A stretch of 19,684 bases of DNA from JALYJG01 sp033763555 (GTDB lineage: Bacteria; Pseudomonadota; Alphaproteobacteria; UBA9219). How positions within the stretch are numbered: the first letter of the stretch is position 1; each line of letters opens with the position of its first letter. The notes beneath the pieces were generated by a model. That model was not told the origin of the DNA. It searched no databases and saw only the letters and a program-made list of their open reading frames with translations. Location of the stretch: NCBI GenBank assembly GCA_033763555.1, contig JANRKK010000033.1:1-19684 (forward strand), read 5' to 3'. Both the position numbers and the translations under genes were made by a program. Below are positions 13,014 to 19,684 of this stretch, piece after piece.

Positions 13014-14240
13014 ATGGCGCGTCTGTCGGCAAATCAAAGAATTAACCTGACTATCATGGTCGCGGCGCTCGGTTACTTCGTCGACGTATTCGATATAATA
13101 CTGTTCCCTGTCGTACGGGTCGAAAGCTTGCAGGCGCTTGGCCTCAGTCCAGAGCAGATCACCAGCGCAGGCGCGACCATTCTCAACTGGCAGATGGCGG
13201 GTATGCTGCTCGGCGGTATTGCCTGGGGCATGCTCGGCGACAAGCGCGGTCGGGTGCAAGTTTTGTTTGGCACCATCCTGCTCTACTCCCTCGGCAGCAT
13301 CGCCAATGCTTTCGTCTTCGACGTTCCTACCTATGCCGCCGCGCGCTTTGTCACCGGATTCGGATTGGCGGGTGAAATCGGTGCGGGCATAACGCTCGTC
13401 ATGGAATTATTGCCAAAGGAAAAGCGGAGTTATGCCGCCACGATCGTCGCCACCTGCGGCGTCATTGCTCCAGCCGTTGCCGCGCTTGTCGGCGGAGCGG
13501 TCAATTGGCGCTGGCTTTATGTCGCTGGTGGCGTTCTTGGCCTTCTGCTTTTGCTGCTGCGGGTTTCAGTCAATGAATCCGGCCTGTTTCACCAAATCAA
13601 GAAGAAACAACATGTCGGACTTGGCAAGTTCTACATGCTGTTCACGGATCGGCAACGCCTTATGCGCTATATCTTTTCCATCATATCCGCAACGCCGATC
13701 TGGTTCGTGGTCGGTATCCTTGTGATTTTCACGCCGGAAATTGGCGCAGCTCTGAACGTCAGCGAACCCCTGAAAGCTCCAACTTCGGTCATCAGCTACA
13801 CGATCGGCATCGGCATGGGCGGGTTGCTGAGCGGTTTGCTGAGCCAGTTCTTCTGCAATCGCAAAAAAGTCATGGCGTTCTTCCTGCTCGGTGTCGCCCT
13901 GACTAGCGGCTGCATCCTCACGGCCAGGGGCATCTCAGCGCCCGGTTTCTACGCCCTGATCCTTCTGGACGGTGTCTTTATCGGCTATTGGACATTGTTC
14001 CTGACAACCACCGCCGAACTGTTTGGCACCAATTTGCGGGCCACGGCGACGACCAGCGCTTCGAACTTCGTTCGGGCTTCAGTCATTATCTTCACATCGC
14101 TGATCACCGCCCTGCAGGCGGATATGGGCTTCCTCGCCAGTGTTCAGATCACCGCCGCGATGTGCTTCATCGCGGCGGGGCTGGCGCTATGGCGCTTGCC
14201 GGAAACCTTCGCCCGCGACCTCGATTTTATCGAAGGATAA
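13014..14240 (+). CDS. Major facilitator superfamily transporter
   Basis: This 408-residue inner-membrane permease has about 12 hydrophobic segments in two halves. The loop between helices 2 and 3 has the MFS signature GMLGDKRGRVQV (72-83), and the segment GFGLAGEIGAGITLVMELLP (115-134) is typical of the sugar/aromatic-acid symporter type. D25 in the first helix (GYFVDVFD) fits proton-coupled members that carry an Asp there. The overall pattern resembles the AAHS or sialate/metabolite:H+ symporter group, but the substrate cannot be told. Start is ATG 13014 with AAGGAA upstream at 8-nt spacing, 3 nt after the unknown membrane protein gene. The stop abuts the patatin stop on the other strand without a gap. 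Confidence 0.88.
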   Translation: MARLSANQRINLTIMVAALGYFVDVFDIILFPVVRVESLQALGLSPEQITSAGATILNWQMAGMLLGGIAWGMLGDKRGRVQVLFGTILLYSLGSIANAFVFDVPTYAAARFVTGFGLAGEIGAGITLVMELLPKEKRSYAATIVATCGVIAPAVAALVGGAVNWRWLYVAGGVLGLLLLLLRVSVNESGLFHQIKKKQHVGLGKFYMLFTDRQRLMRYIFSIISATPIWFVVGILVIFTPEIGAALNVSEPLKAPTSVISYTIGIGMGGLLSGLLSQFFCNRKKVMAFFLLGVALTSGCILTARGISAPGFYALILLDGVFIGYWTLFLTTTAELFGTNLRATATTSASNFVRASVIIFTSLITALQADMGFLASVQITAAMCFIAAGLALWRLPETFARDLDFIEG

Positions 14241-15272
14241 TTACAAAAACATCGTTTTGATATCGATACTGGAGCGTTCGCCTAAGGCGTTCCAGTTTTC
14301 CTTGAGCCAGCGTTCGGCCGCCGCCCGGCCAACCTCTTTCAGGTACAAAAGAAAATCCATCCGCGCGTTTAGCTTGCTGGCGGCGCCGAGCTTCCGCATT
14401 TCTTCCTCATCGCCGATCACATGCATATTCATGTTTTTCAGGCGCGTAGCCTCGGGGCCTTTCAAATGGCCCTGGCCGATCAGTTTTTGTACGAAGGCAA
14501 TCGCGCGCATTTCGCCGATCAGCGAGGCGTTGAAGGTAATTTCATTCAGCCGGTTGATGATTTCCGGCGGCGTATCCGGCACGCCGGGGCGCGTAATGGG
14601 ATTGACCTGCACCACGGCCACGTCCGGGCTGTCGCAATGGTAAATCAGCGGGAAAATCGACGGGTTGCCGACATAGCCGCCGTCCCAATAGGGTACGCCG
14701 TCAATCATCACGGCTTGAAAGGTGAAAGGCAGACAAGCCGAGGCCATGAGCGCATCGATACTCATTGTCTCGCGCTCAAAAATCCGCACGCGCCCGGTTT
14801 CCACATTCGTGGCCGAAACAAACAGTTTGACCGTCTCGCAGGCACGTACCGCTTCAATATCAATCAGACTTTCAACCAACTGGCGTAACGGATTGATGTT
14901 GAACGGGTTACTTTGATAGGGCGAAATCATACGCTGCCAGGCATCAACTAAAGCGGCACCCGGTGATGCGTCAATATTCCAGTTGCCCAGCATCTGGTCG
15001 AGCAGGCTCCGCTGTGGCAGCTCAAACGTCGCCAGTTTACCTACGCCCTGCCAGAATTTTTCCAGCGCCTGCTTTGCCCCGGCGGCACCGCCCTTGGCAT
15101 GGCCTTGAACCAGAGCCGCAGCGTTCAGGGCGCCGGCGCTGGTGCCGCTAATGCCTTCAATCTGCAGGCGACCTTCCTCTTCCAGAATCCGGTCAAGCAC
15201 GCCCCAGGTGAAGGCGCCATGCGACCCGCCGCCCTGCAGCGCCAGATTGAAAATTTTTGGGGAGGAGGTCAT
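14241..15272 (-). CDS. Patatin-like phospholipase
   Basis: This 343-residue protein is a patatin-family serine hydrolase with a Ser-Asp dyad. The oxyanion-hole motif is LQGGGSHGAF (12-21), the nucleophile elbow is GTSAG (43-47, S45), and the catalytic Asp is D197 in the DGG motif (YWDGGYVGNPS). These enzymes hydrolyse acyl esters of phospholipids or storage lipids. There is no signal peptide or membrane helix, so it is probably cytoplasmic or peripheral. After about residue 240 the sequence is helical and charged, as in other bacterial patatins. I choose ATG 15270-15272; an upstream TTG at 15290 adds six residues. Neither start has a good ribosome site, leaving a little doubt. Confidence 0.9.
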   Translation of the reverse strand: MTSSPKIFNLALQGGGSHGAFTWGVLDRILEEEGRLQIEGISGTSAGALNAAALVQGHAKGGAAGAKQALEKFWQGVGKLATFELPQRSLLDQMLGNWNIDASPGAALVDAWQRMISPYQSNPFNINPLRQLVESLIDIEAVRACETVKLFVSATNVETGRVRIFERETMSIDALMASACLPFTFQAVMIDGVPYWDGGYVGNPSIFPLIYHCDSPDVAVVQVNPITRPGVPDTPPEIINRLNEITFNASLIGEMRAIAFVQKLIGQGHLKGPEATRLKNMNMHVIGDEEEMRKLGAASKLNARMDFLLYLKEVGRAAAERWLKENWNALGERSSIDIKTMFL

Positions 15273-15404
15273 AGGAAACAGTCTAGCCAAAGCGCCGGTA
15301 AGTCGATGTCTTTCTGTCCCCTATCTATCCCTTGTGGCTCGTTTTGAGAACGCAACAATAGTTAATTGATTTTCCACAAGATTCATCAATTTTTATCCCA
15401 TATT

Positions 15405-15449
15405 CCCTTGACCACCCATGTTTACCCATGTTATCCCATAAGAACCCAA
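15405..15449 (-). promoter_or_regulatory. MraZ operator: five TGGG-type boxes at 10-bp spacing
   Basis: The plus strand shows CCCTT at 15405, CCCAT at 15415, 15425 and 15435, and CCCAA at 15445, each followed by a 5-nt spacer. On the minus strand this is a direct repeat of TGGG motifs with 5-nt gaps. MraZ in other bacteria binds successive TGGGN repeats with 5-bp spacers upstream of its own gene. A further CCCAT at 15397 is out of phase. Three boxes are perfect ATGGG and the outer two are weaker. Confidence 0.8.
15408..15437 (+). promoter_or_regulatory. Candidate mra promoter overlapping the MraZ boxes
   Basis: TTGACC at 15408-15413 could be a -35 element. An extended -10 (TGT then TATCCC, 15429-15437) follows, with 18 bp between hexamers. 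The -10 match is modest. If correct, the promoter lies inside the box array, consistent with repression by MraZ. Confidence 0.35.
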
Positions 15450-15533
15450 AACACAGCGGCATTCACAGGCCGTTCCAGGCCGAAACTTCCGTTTCCGGAA
15501 AGCAGTCAACTCTTTGATTTTTCGAGGTCTTTG

Positions 15534-16013
15534 ATGCCTGTGTTCCTGTCCCATTTTGTCAATCGACTGGACAAAAAGGGACGGGTGTCGGTGCCAGCAT
15601 CTTTCCGAGCGGCGCTGGGGTCGGATGCCTCAGGTATCGTCGTATTCAAATCCCTGCAGCATGAGGCGCTGGATGGCTGCTCCATCGGCCATCTGGAACT
15701 GCTCAGCCAAAGCCTGGAAAAACAGGATCTGCCATCGGATGTTTATGAGCTGATCGAAACGACGATCTTCGGCGGTTCGATGCAATTGCCATTCGATAGC
15801 GAAGGCCGCATCACCCTGCCCGCCGCCCTTGCCGCCAGCGTCGGCATTGCCGACGATGTTGCTTTCGTCGGGCGGCGTAAAACTTTTCAGATATGGAATC
15901 CAAAGAAACTCGCGGCACATGAAGCCGCCGCACGTTCCGCCGCGCGCGCCAAGGATATTTCACTCAGCAAGATCATCGCCGCCGCCAGCCGTTTTGAGAA
16001 TGGGGGAGTCTGA
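15534..16013 (+). CDS. mraZ: Transcriptional regulator MraZ
   Basis: This 159-residue DNA-binding protein has two tandem AbrB/SpoVT-like MraZ domains. Each carries the family DxxxR motif: D13-R17 in DKKGRVSVPASFR and D88-R92 in DSEGRITLPAALA. MraZ forms ring-shaped oligomers that bind repeated boxes upstream of the dcw cluster and, in E. coli, represses it. The start is ATG 15534 with GAGG at 15524-15527 and 6-nt spacing; the protein then begins MPVFLSHFVNRLDKKGR as expected. The Ala/Arg-rich C-terminal extension (about 126-159) is longer than in enterobacterial MraZ. It is the first gene of the cell-division operon and probably regulates itself through the box array at 15405-15449. Confidence 0.95.
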   Translation: MPVFLSHFVNRLDKKGRVSVPASFRAALGSDASGIVVFKSLQHEALDGCSIGHLELLSQSLEKQDLPSDVYELIETTIFGGSMQLPFDSEGRITLPAALAASVGIADDVAFVGRRKTFQIWNPKKLAAHEAAARSAARAKDISLSKIIAAASRFENGGV

Positions 16014-16015
16014 AC

Positions 16016-16966
16016 ATGGCCTCCTCCGCACATATCCCCGTTCTTTTGCATGAAGTGATCGACGGGCTGGTACCGCGCGATACCGGAATTTATGTGGATG
16101 GCACCTTCGGCCGCGGTGGCTATGCTCGCGCCATTCTGACAGCAGCAAAGACCCACGTTTTCGGTATCGACCGCGACCCCGAAGCCATCAAATCCGGCCA
16201 GGCCCTGGCGGATGAATTCAAGCCACGCCTGAAGCTGCTGCAGGGGCCTTTCGGGGCGATGGATGTGCTGCTAGCAGGCGAACAAATCCGGCACGTCGAC
16301 GGCGTGGCGCTCGACCTCGGTGTTTCCTCGCCGCAAATCGACAATGCCGAGCGCGGCTTTTCCTTTCAGGCCGATGGCCCTCTCGACATGCGTATGGGGC
16401 AAAGCGGCCCGACCGCTGCCGATATCGTCAACAGCATGAATGAGCGCGAGTTGGCGGATATTATTTATACCTACGGCGAGGAACGGCATTCGCGCCGCGT
16501 GGCCAAGCGCATTGTCGAAGCGCGCGCCGAAGCGCGCATCATGCGCACGCGGCAGCTGGCTGAAATTATCCGCCGCGCGGTACCACGTTCTGCCGACGGC
16601 ATCGACCCCGCCACGCGTACCTTCCAGGCGCTGCGCATTCATGTGAACGATGAAATGGGCGAATTGCAGCGCGGCCTCGCCGCCGCCGAGAAACTGCTGA
16701 GCCCCAAGGGCCGCCTTGCCGTTGTCTCGTTTCATTCGCTGGAAGACCGGACGGTCAAAGAATTTTTCCGCCGCCGCACGGGCGGGCTGGGCATATCGCG
16801 TTACATGCCAGCCAACGACCATGCGCCGCCATCTTTCCGCCTGATCATGCGCAAAGCGCAAACACCATCCGCTGAGGAAATACGCCTGAACCCTCGCGCA
16901 AGGTCCGCCAAGTTACGCGTGGCGGAACGGACCGACGCGCCTGCACCAAGGGAGAATGCCGCATGA
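16016..16966 (+). CDS. rsmH: 16S rRNA (cytosine1402-N4)-methyltransferase RsmH
   Basis: This 316-residue cytoplasmic enzyme (formerly MraW) uses S-adenosylmethionine to methylate N4 of C1402 in the ribosomal P site. The sequence shows HIPVLLHEVIDGL (6-18), the SAM-binding YVDGTFGRGGYARAIL (26-41), DRDPEAI (52-58), ALDLGVSSPQID (98-109), NDEMGELQRGL (211-221) and VVSFHSLEDR (236-245), all hallmarks of the family. It starts 2 nt after mraZ with a G-rich ribosome site (GGGGGAG, about 16003-16009) inside the end of mraZ. Its TGA overlaps the ftsL ATG (ATGA). Length is normal. Confidence 0.97.
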   Translation: MASSAHIPVLLHEVIDGLVPRDTGIYVDGTFGRGGYARAILTAAKTHVFGIDRDPEAIKSGQALADEFKPRLKLLQGPFGAMDVLLAGEQIRHVDGVALDLGVSSPQIDNAERGFSFQADGPLDMRMGQSGPTAADIVNSMNERELADIIYTYGEERHSRRVAKRIVEARAEARIMRTRQLAEIIRRAVPRSADGIDPATRTFQALRIHVNDEMGELQRGLAAAEKLLSPKGRLAVVSFHSLEDRTVKEFFRRRTGGLGISRYMPANDHAPPSFRLIMRKAQTPSAEEIRLNPRARSAKLRVAERTDAPAPRENAA

Positions 16967-17502
16967 TACGCGCTTCATCGATCTTGTTCTGGTTTGGGTT
17001 AACAATCGCCGCAAGCCTGGCGTTCTACCGCACGAATGGCGGTGTTCAATCTTTGGAAGAGCAATTGCGGAACCTGAATGCTTCTATCGAAGCCGAACAG
17101 CAAAGCCTGCATGTGCTGAAAGCTGAATGGGTTTATCTGGCCAATCCCGCCCGCGTGGAAAAAGAAACCCGCCGTCATCTGGCCCTCCGCCCGACCGCGC
17201 CGCAGCAGATCGCCCGGCTTGATGATCTTACGGAAATCCTGCCGACGCGCGGCGAGGCCATGTCTTCCGTGGCCGTGAATGCCACGCCGATTGCGACGGT
17301 GCGCACATCTCTGACCGCGCGCACCGCACCGCGCCGCGCCGTGGCGGCCAAACCCGCCAAACCTGCGGCTGCGATGGCCGTGGCCGCTGCCGATACCAAT
17401 CACATCAATGAACGCATGGTCATTCAACCTGCGGCCGCAGCAGCCCCCACGGAACACGACCCGATTGGCACGCTGATCGACAAGCTTGATGCCCCGCCAT
17501 GA
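16963..17502 (+). CDS. ftsL: Cell division protein FtsL (alphaproteobacterial type)
   Basis: This 179-residue bitopic protein has a short N-terminus, one membrane helix (about 6-22), then a periplasmic coiled coil (about 28-56, SLEEQLRNLNASIEAEQQSL). The segment LKAEWVYLANPARVEKETRR is characteristic of FtsL homologues. FtsL with FtsB and FtsQ activates septal peptidoglycan synthesis by FtsW-FtsI. The region from about 105 to 165 is Ala/Pro/Thr-rich with repeated PAKPA-like segments and is probably disordered, making it longer than E. coli FtsL (about 120 residues). Its start overlaps the rsmH stop and its stop overlaps the ftsI start (ATGA both times), and its position between rsmH and ftsI strongly supports the call. 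Confidence 0.88.
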   Translation: MIRASSILFWFGLTIAASLAFYRTNGGVQSLEEQLRNLNASIEAEQQSLHVLKAEWVYLANPARVEKETRRHLALRPTAPQQIARLDDLTEILPTRGEAMSSVAVNATPIATVRTSLTARTAPRRAVAAKPAKPAAAMAVAAADTNHINERMVIQPAAAAAPTEHDPIGTLIDKLDAPP

Positions 17503-19328
17503 GGAAGTGGCGGCGCTCCAAACATTCCGCTGCATCCCGGCAACCCAGCCTGCCGGGACTTTTTACTTCGCCTAAATCCCGCCGCCTCGCCACGCCGCAC
17601 GAACAGGCTTTGGACACTGCCCGCATCCGTCTGGTTGCAGGTATTTTTGTTTTCGCGCTGGCTTATACACTGATTGCCGGACGGCTGGCCTACCTGACCC
17701 TGATGAATGACACGCCAGAAATTCCGGTGGCACGCCCCACTCTGGGCGACAGCGTCGCCAGCCGCGCCGATATCACCGACCGGAACGGCATCACGCTGGC
17801 GACATCGCTGCCCACAACATCGCTTTGCGTGGATGCTAAAAGAATCCTCGATGCCGAAGAGGCCGCCAGGGAACTGCTGGCTGCCCTGCCCGATCTGGAC
17901 GCCCAGAAATTGCGCGAAGATCTGCACAGCGCCAAGCGCTGCGCCATCATCAAGCGCCACCTGACGCCCAAACAATCCTATGAGGTCAACAAGCTCGGTA
18001 TTGCCGGGTTGGAATTCCGCCCGGATGAAAGGCGCATCTATCCAACAGGTCGGGTTGCCGCACATGTGGTCGGCTACACCGACATCGACAACAAGGGTCT
18101 GGCAGGCGTGGAGAAGCAGCTGGACAAAAGACTCCAGCAGGAACGGGAAAGCGTAGCGCTGTCGCTCGATCTGCGGCTGCAAACTATCCTGCAGCGCGAA
18201 TTGAACAACAGCGTGAATGAGTTCCGCGCCGATGCCGCCTCCGGCCTGATCATGGATATCGCGACGGGCGAAATTCTGGCGATGGTGTCCCTGCCCGATT
18301 TCGAGCCCCAACGTCCCGGCAAATCCAGCGATGAAGCGCTCTTCAACCGCAGCACGCTAGGCGTTTATGAAATGGGCTCGACTTTCAAAATCTTCAACAC
18401 GGCACTGGCATTGGATTCCGGCCTTATCCATACGGGCGATTCCTTCGACGCCATCAACCCCATTCAAATCGGCGGCCAGACCATCCGCGATTTTCATCCT
18501 GAAAACCGCTGGTTAAATGTGGCCGAGATTTTTACGCATTCCTCAAATATCGGTTCGGCGCGCATGGCGGCGCGGTTGGGTGGCGCGCGGCAGCGCGCTT
18601 TCCTGGCACGGCTGGGCCTGACGGAAAAATTGCCGCTGGAACTGCCGGAAGTCGGCGCACCACTCGTTCCTGCCACTCGCGATTGGGGTGAAACGACCAC
18701 CATGACGGCTGCCTATGGCCACGGCATTGCCGTGAATGCCGTACAGTTGGCCAGCGCAGCGGCCTCCATTGCCAATGACGGCATCCGTGTGCGTCCTACC
18801 CTACTGAAAAAACTTCCCGGCAGCCTGCCGGAGGAAAAACAGGAAAGGGTAGTTTCTTCGCGTACATCATCGCTGATGCGGGGGCTGATGCGGCTGGTCG
18901 TCACGCATGGCACCGCCAGGGAAGCCGATGTGCCGGGCTATATGCTGGGCGGAAAAACTGGAACGGCGGACAAGCTGGGTGCCAACCGTCGCTATACCGC
19001 CAATGCACGGCTTTCGTCCTTTGTCGGTGTGTTTCCGCTAAATGCACCGAAATACCTTGTTTTCGCCATGCTGGATAACCCCAAAGGCAATACCAAAACG
19101 GCAGGCTACGCCACGGGCGGCTGGGTTGCCGCGCCCGCCGTGGGACGCGTGGTGGCGCAGATCGGTTCCCTGCTTGACCTACCGCCCATGACCGCCAATA
19201 TGGAAGCTGCGGCGGAACGCCAGGTGCTGAAACCTCTGGGCGTGCAGATGCTGGACGGAAAGCCCGTTGAGGAAGGTTCAAACTATGCGTCTATCGAAAC
19301 TGATAGCACCACCAGCAGCATCCAGTGA
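17499..19328 (+). CDS. ftsI: Septal peptidoglycan transpeptidase FtsI (PBP3)
   Basis: This 609-residue class B penicillin-binding protein crosslinks peptidoglycan at the division septum. It has a basic cytoplasmic N-terminus, one membrane helix (about 43-61), and a pedestal domain starting with ASRADITDRNGITLATSLP (88-106). The transpeptidase domain has the catalytic S294-T-F-K297, S348-S-N350 and K486-T-G488 motifs in that order. The motif spacing fits family members. It starts within the end of ftsL (ATGA overlap), and its last 44 bases overlap the start of murE in another frame. It is preceded by FtsL, its regulatory partner, in the usual dcw order. Confidence 0.96.
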   Translation: MRKWRRSKHSAASRQPSLPGLFTSPKSRRLATPHEQALDTARIRLVAGIFVFALAYTLIAGRLAYLTLMNDTPEIPVARPTLGDSVASRADITDRNGITLATSLPTTSLCVDAKRILDAEEAARELLAALPDLDAQKLREDLHSAKRCAIIKRHLTPKQSYEVNKLGIAGLEFRPDERRIYPTGRVAAHVVGYTDIDNKGLAGVEKQLDKRLQQERESVALSLDLRLQTILQRELNNSVNEFRADAASGLIMDIATGEILAMVSLPDFEPQRPGKSSDEALFNRSTLGVYEMGSTFKIFNTALALDSGLIHTGDSFDAINPIQIGGQTIRDFHPENRWLNVAEIFTHSSNIGSARMAARLGGARQRAFLARLGLTEKLPLELPEVGAPLVPATRDWGETTTMTAAYGHGIAVNAVQLASAAASIANDGIRVRPTLLKKLPGSLPEEKQERVVSSRTSSLMRGLMRLVVTHGTAREADVPGYMLGGKTGTADKLGANRRYTANARLSSFVGVFPLNAPKYLVFAMLDNPKGNTKTAGYATGGWVAAPAVGRVVAQIGSLLDLPPMTANMEAAAERQVLKPLGVQMLDGKPVEEGSNYASIETDSTTSSIQ

Positions 19329-19684
19329 CGGGCTGGCGCTGAATGGCCCTGATGTCGACATCACAGGCATAACGGCAGACTCCCGGAACGTAAAACCCGG
19401 CTTCCTGTTCGCCGCCATCCCTGGAACCAAGAATGACGGCCGCGCTTTTATCCCCGAAGCGATCAAGCGGGGCGCGGTGGCGGTGCTAGAGCCTCAGGGG
19501 ACAGATCCTTCAAGTGTAACCGCCGTGACCGCTCCCGATGTGCGCAAAGCTATATCCCTGATCGCGGCGCAATTTTATCCGCGCCAGCCGGAAACGATCG
19601 CCGCCGTTACGGGAACCAGCGGCAAAACCTCAACCACACAATTCGCACGCGAATTATGGTCCAGGCTGGGCCGCCGCAGCGCCA
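19285..19684 (+). CDS. murE: UDP-MurNAc-tripeptide synthetase MurE, N-terminal part (partial)
   Basis: The first 133 codons are present and the gene runs off the right edge. The product adds the third stem residue, usually meso-diaminopimelate in Gram-negative bacteria, to UDP-MurNAc-L-Ala-D-Glu in the cytoplasm. The N-terminal domain shows DITGITADSRNVKPGFLFAA (25-44), including the DSR that contacts the nucleotide sugar, then KNDGRAFIPEAIKRGA. The ATP-binding P-loop TGTSGKTST lies at 109-117. ATG 19285 follows GAGGAAGG (19269-19276) with 8-nt spacing. This start makes a 44-nt overlap with ftsI; the next in-frame starts would cut into the domain. Confidence 0.92.
   Translation, partial: MRLSKLIAPPAASSDGLALNGPDVDITGITADSRNVKPGFLFAAIPGTKNDGRAFIPEAIKRGAVAVLEPQGTDPSSVTAVTAPDVRKAISLIAAQFYPRQPETIAAVTGTSGKTSTTQFARELWSRLGRRSA

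Larger units (their letters stand above)
15291..15533 (+). promoter_or_regulatory. Intergenic region and leader of the dcw (mra) operon
   Basis: This 243-bp gap separates the divergent patatin gene from mraZ. It includes a T-rich stretch around 15362-15396, the MraZ-box array (15405-15449), an about 85-nt stretch between the last box and mraZ, a 10-bp palindrome TTTCCGGAAA at 15492-15501, and the mraZ ribosome site GAGG at 15524-15527. A longer open frame runs through it into mraZ from 15366, but the residues it adds look unlike MraZ. Confidence 0.55.

Noticed and set aside
15366..15533. Extension of mraZ upstream
   Set aside because: The frame crosses the box array and promoter, and MraZ begins at the MPVFLSHF sequence behind GAGG.
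17424..18311. 295-codon minus-strand open frame over ftsI
   Set aside because: It is antisense to a certain ftsI, with no family features.
1..19684. Defence island, prophage, transposon, CRISPR array or tRNA gene
   Set aside because: No transposase, integrase, Cas, toxin-antitoxin or phage protein was recognised, and no repeat-spacer pattern or tRNA cloverleaf was seen by eye.

Overview
This window looks like chromosomal DNA from an alphaproteobacterium. It carries an aerobic ubiquinone hydroxylase (coq7), DsbB, cytochrome c maturation genes ccmD and ccmE, a PpiD-like foldase next to tpiA, an Mrp-type Fe-S carrier ATPase, and the start of a classic dcw cluster (mraZ-rsmH-ftsL-ftsI-murE). The style of these proteins, such as an FtsL with an Ala/Pro-rich tail and a PfkB kinase ending like alphaproteobacterial adenosine kinases, fits that class. 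I cannot place it more finely. Genes are packed tightly: there are several ATGA start/stop overlaps and three convergent pairs whose stop codons overlap or touch. Only one gap exceeds 300 bp (2392-2745). I found no tRNA, rRNA, CRISPR array, insertion sequence or prophage gene.

Layout. 1-118: tail of a PfkB-family kinase (+). 115-2391 (all -): an NTF2/SnoaL-like protein with a basic N-terminal tail, an unrecognised 106-aa protein, dsbB and coq7. 2392-2745: AT-rich gap with a possible 52-aa ORF and a terminator-like hairpin. 2746-3311 (-): ccmD-ccmE without ccmC beside them. 3359-4748 (+): a degenerate SNase-fold protein that is probably secreted, then a Sel1-repeat protein. 4795-9476 (-): ppiD, a Skp/OmpH-like chaperone and a large MscS channel, an envelope protein-folding and stress group. 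9577-11102 (+): tpiA and an exonuclease III gene interrupted by an in-frame TGA at codon 6. 11099-12163 (-): mrp. 12201-14240 (+): an AT-rich membrane protein of unknown function and an MFS transporter. 14241-15272 (-): patatin-like phospholipase. 15291-15533: mra promoter region with an array of 10-bp-spaced boxes. 15534-19684 (+): mraZ, rsmH, ftsL, ftsI and the start of murE.

How it fits together. Most genes are housekeeping: envelope biogenesis (dcw cluster, PpiD, Skp, MscS), periplasmic redox and cytochrome maturation (DsbB, CcmD, CcmE), quinone synthesis (Coq7), central metabolism (TpiA) and Fe-S delivery (Mrp). The points most worth a second look are the nonsense codon in an otherwise intact xth, the MraZ operator array, an SNase homologue lacking key catalytic residues, and four poorly characterised or AT-rich genes. 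I did not find convincing evidence of a new defence, mobile or biosynthetic system.
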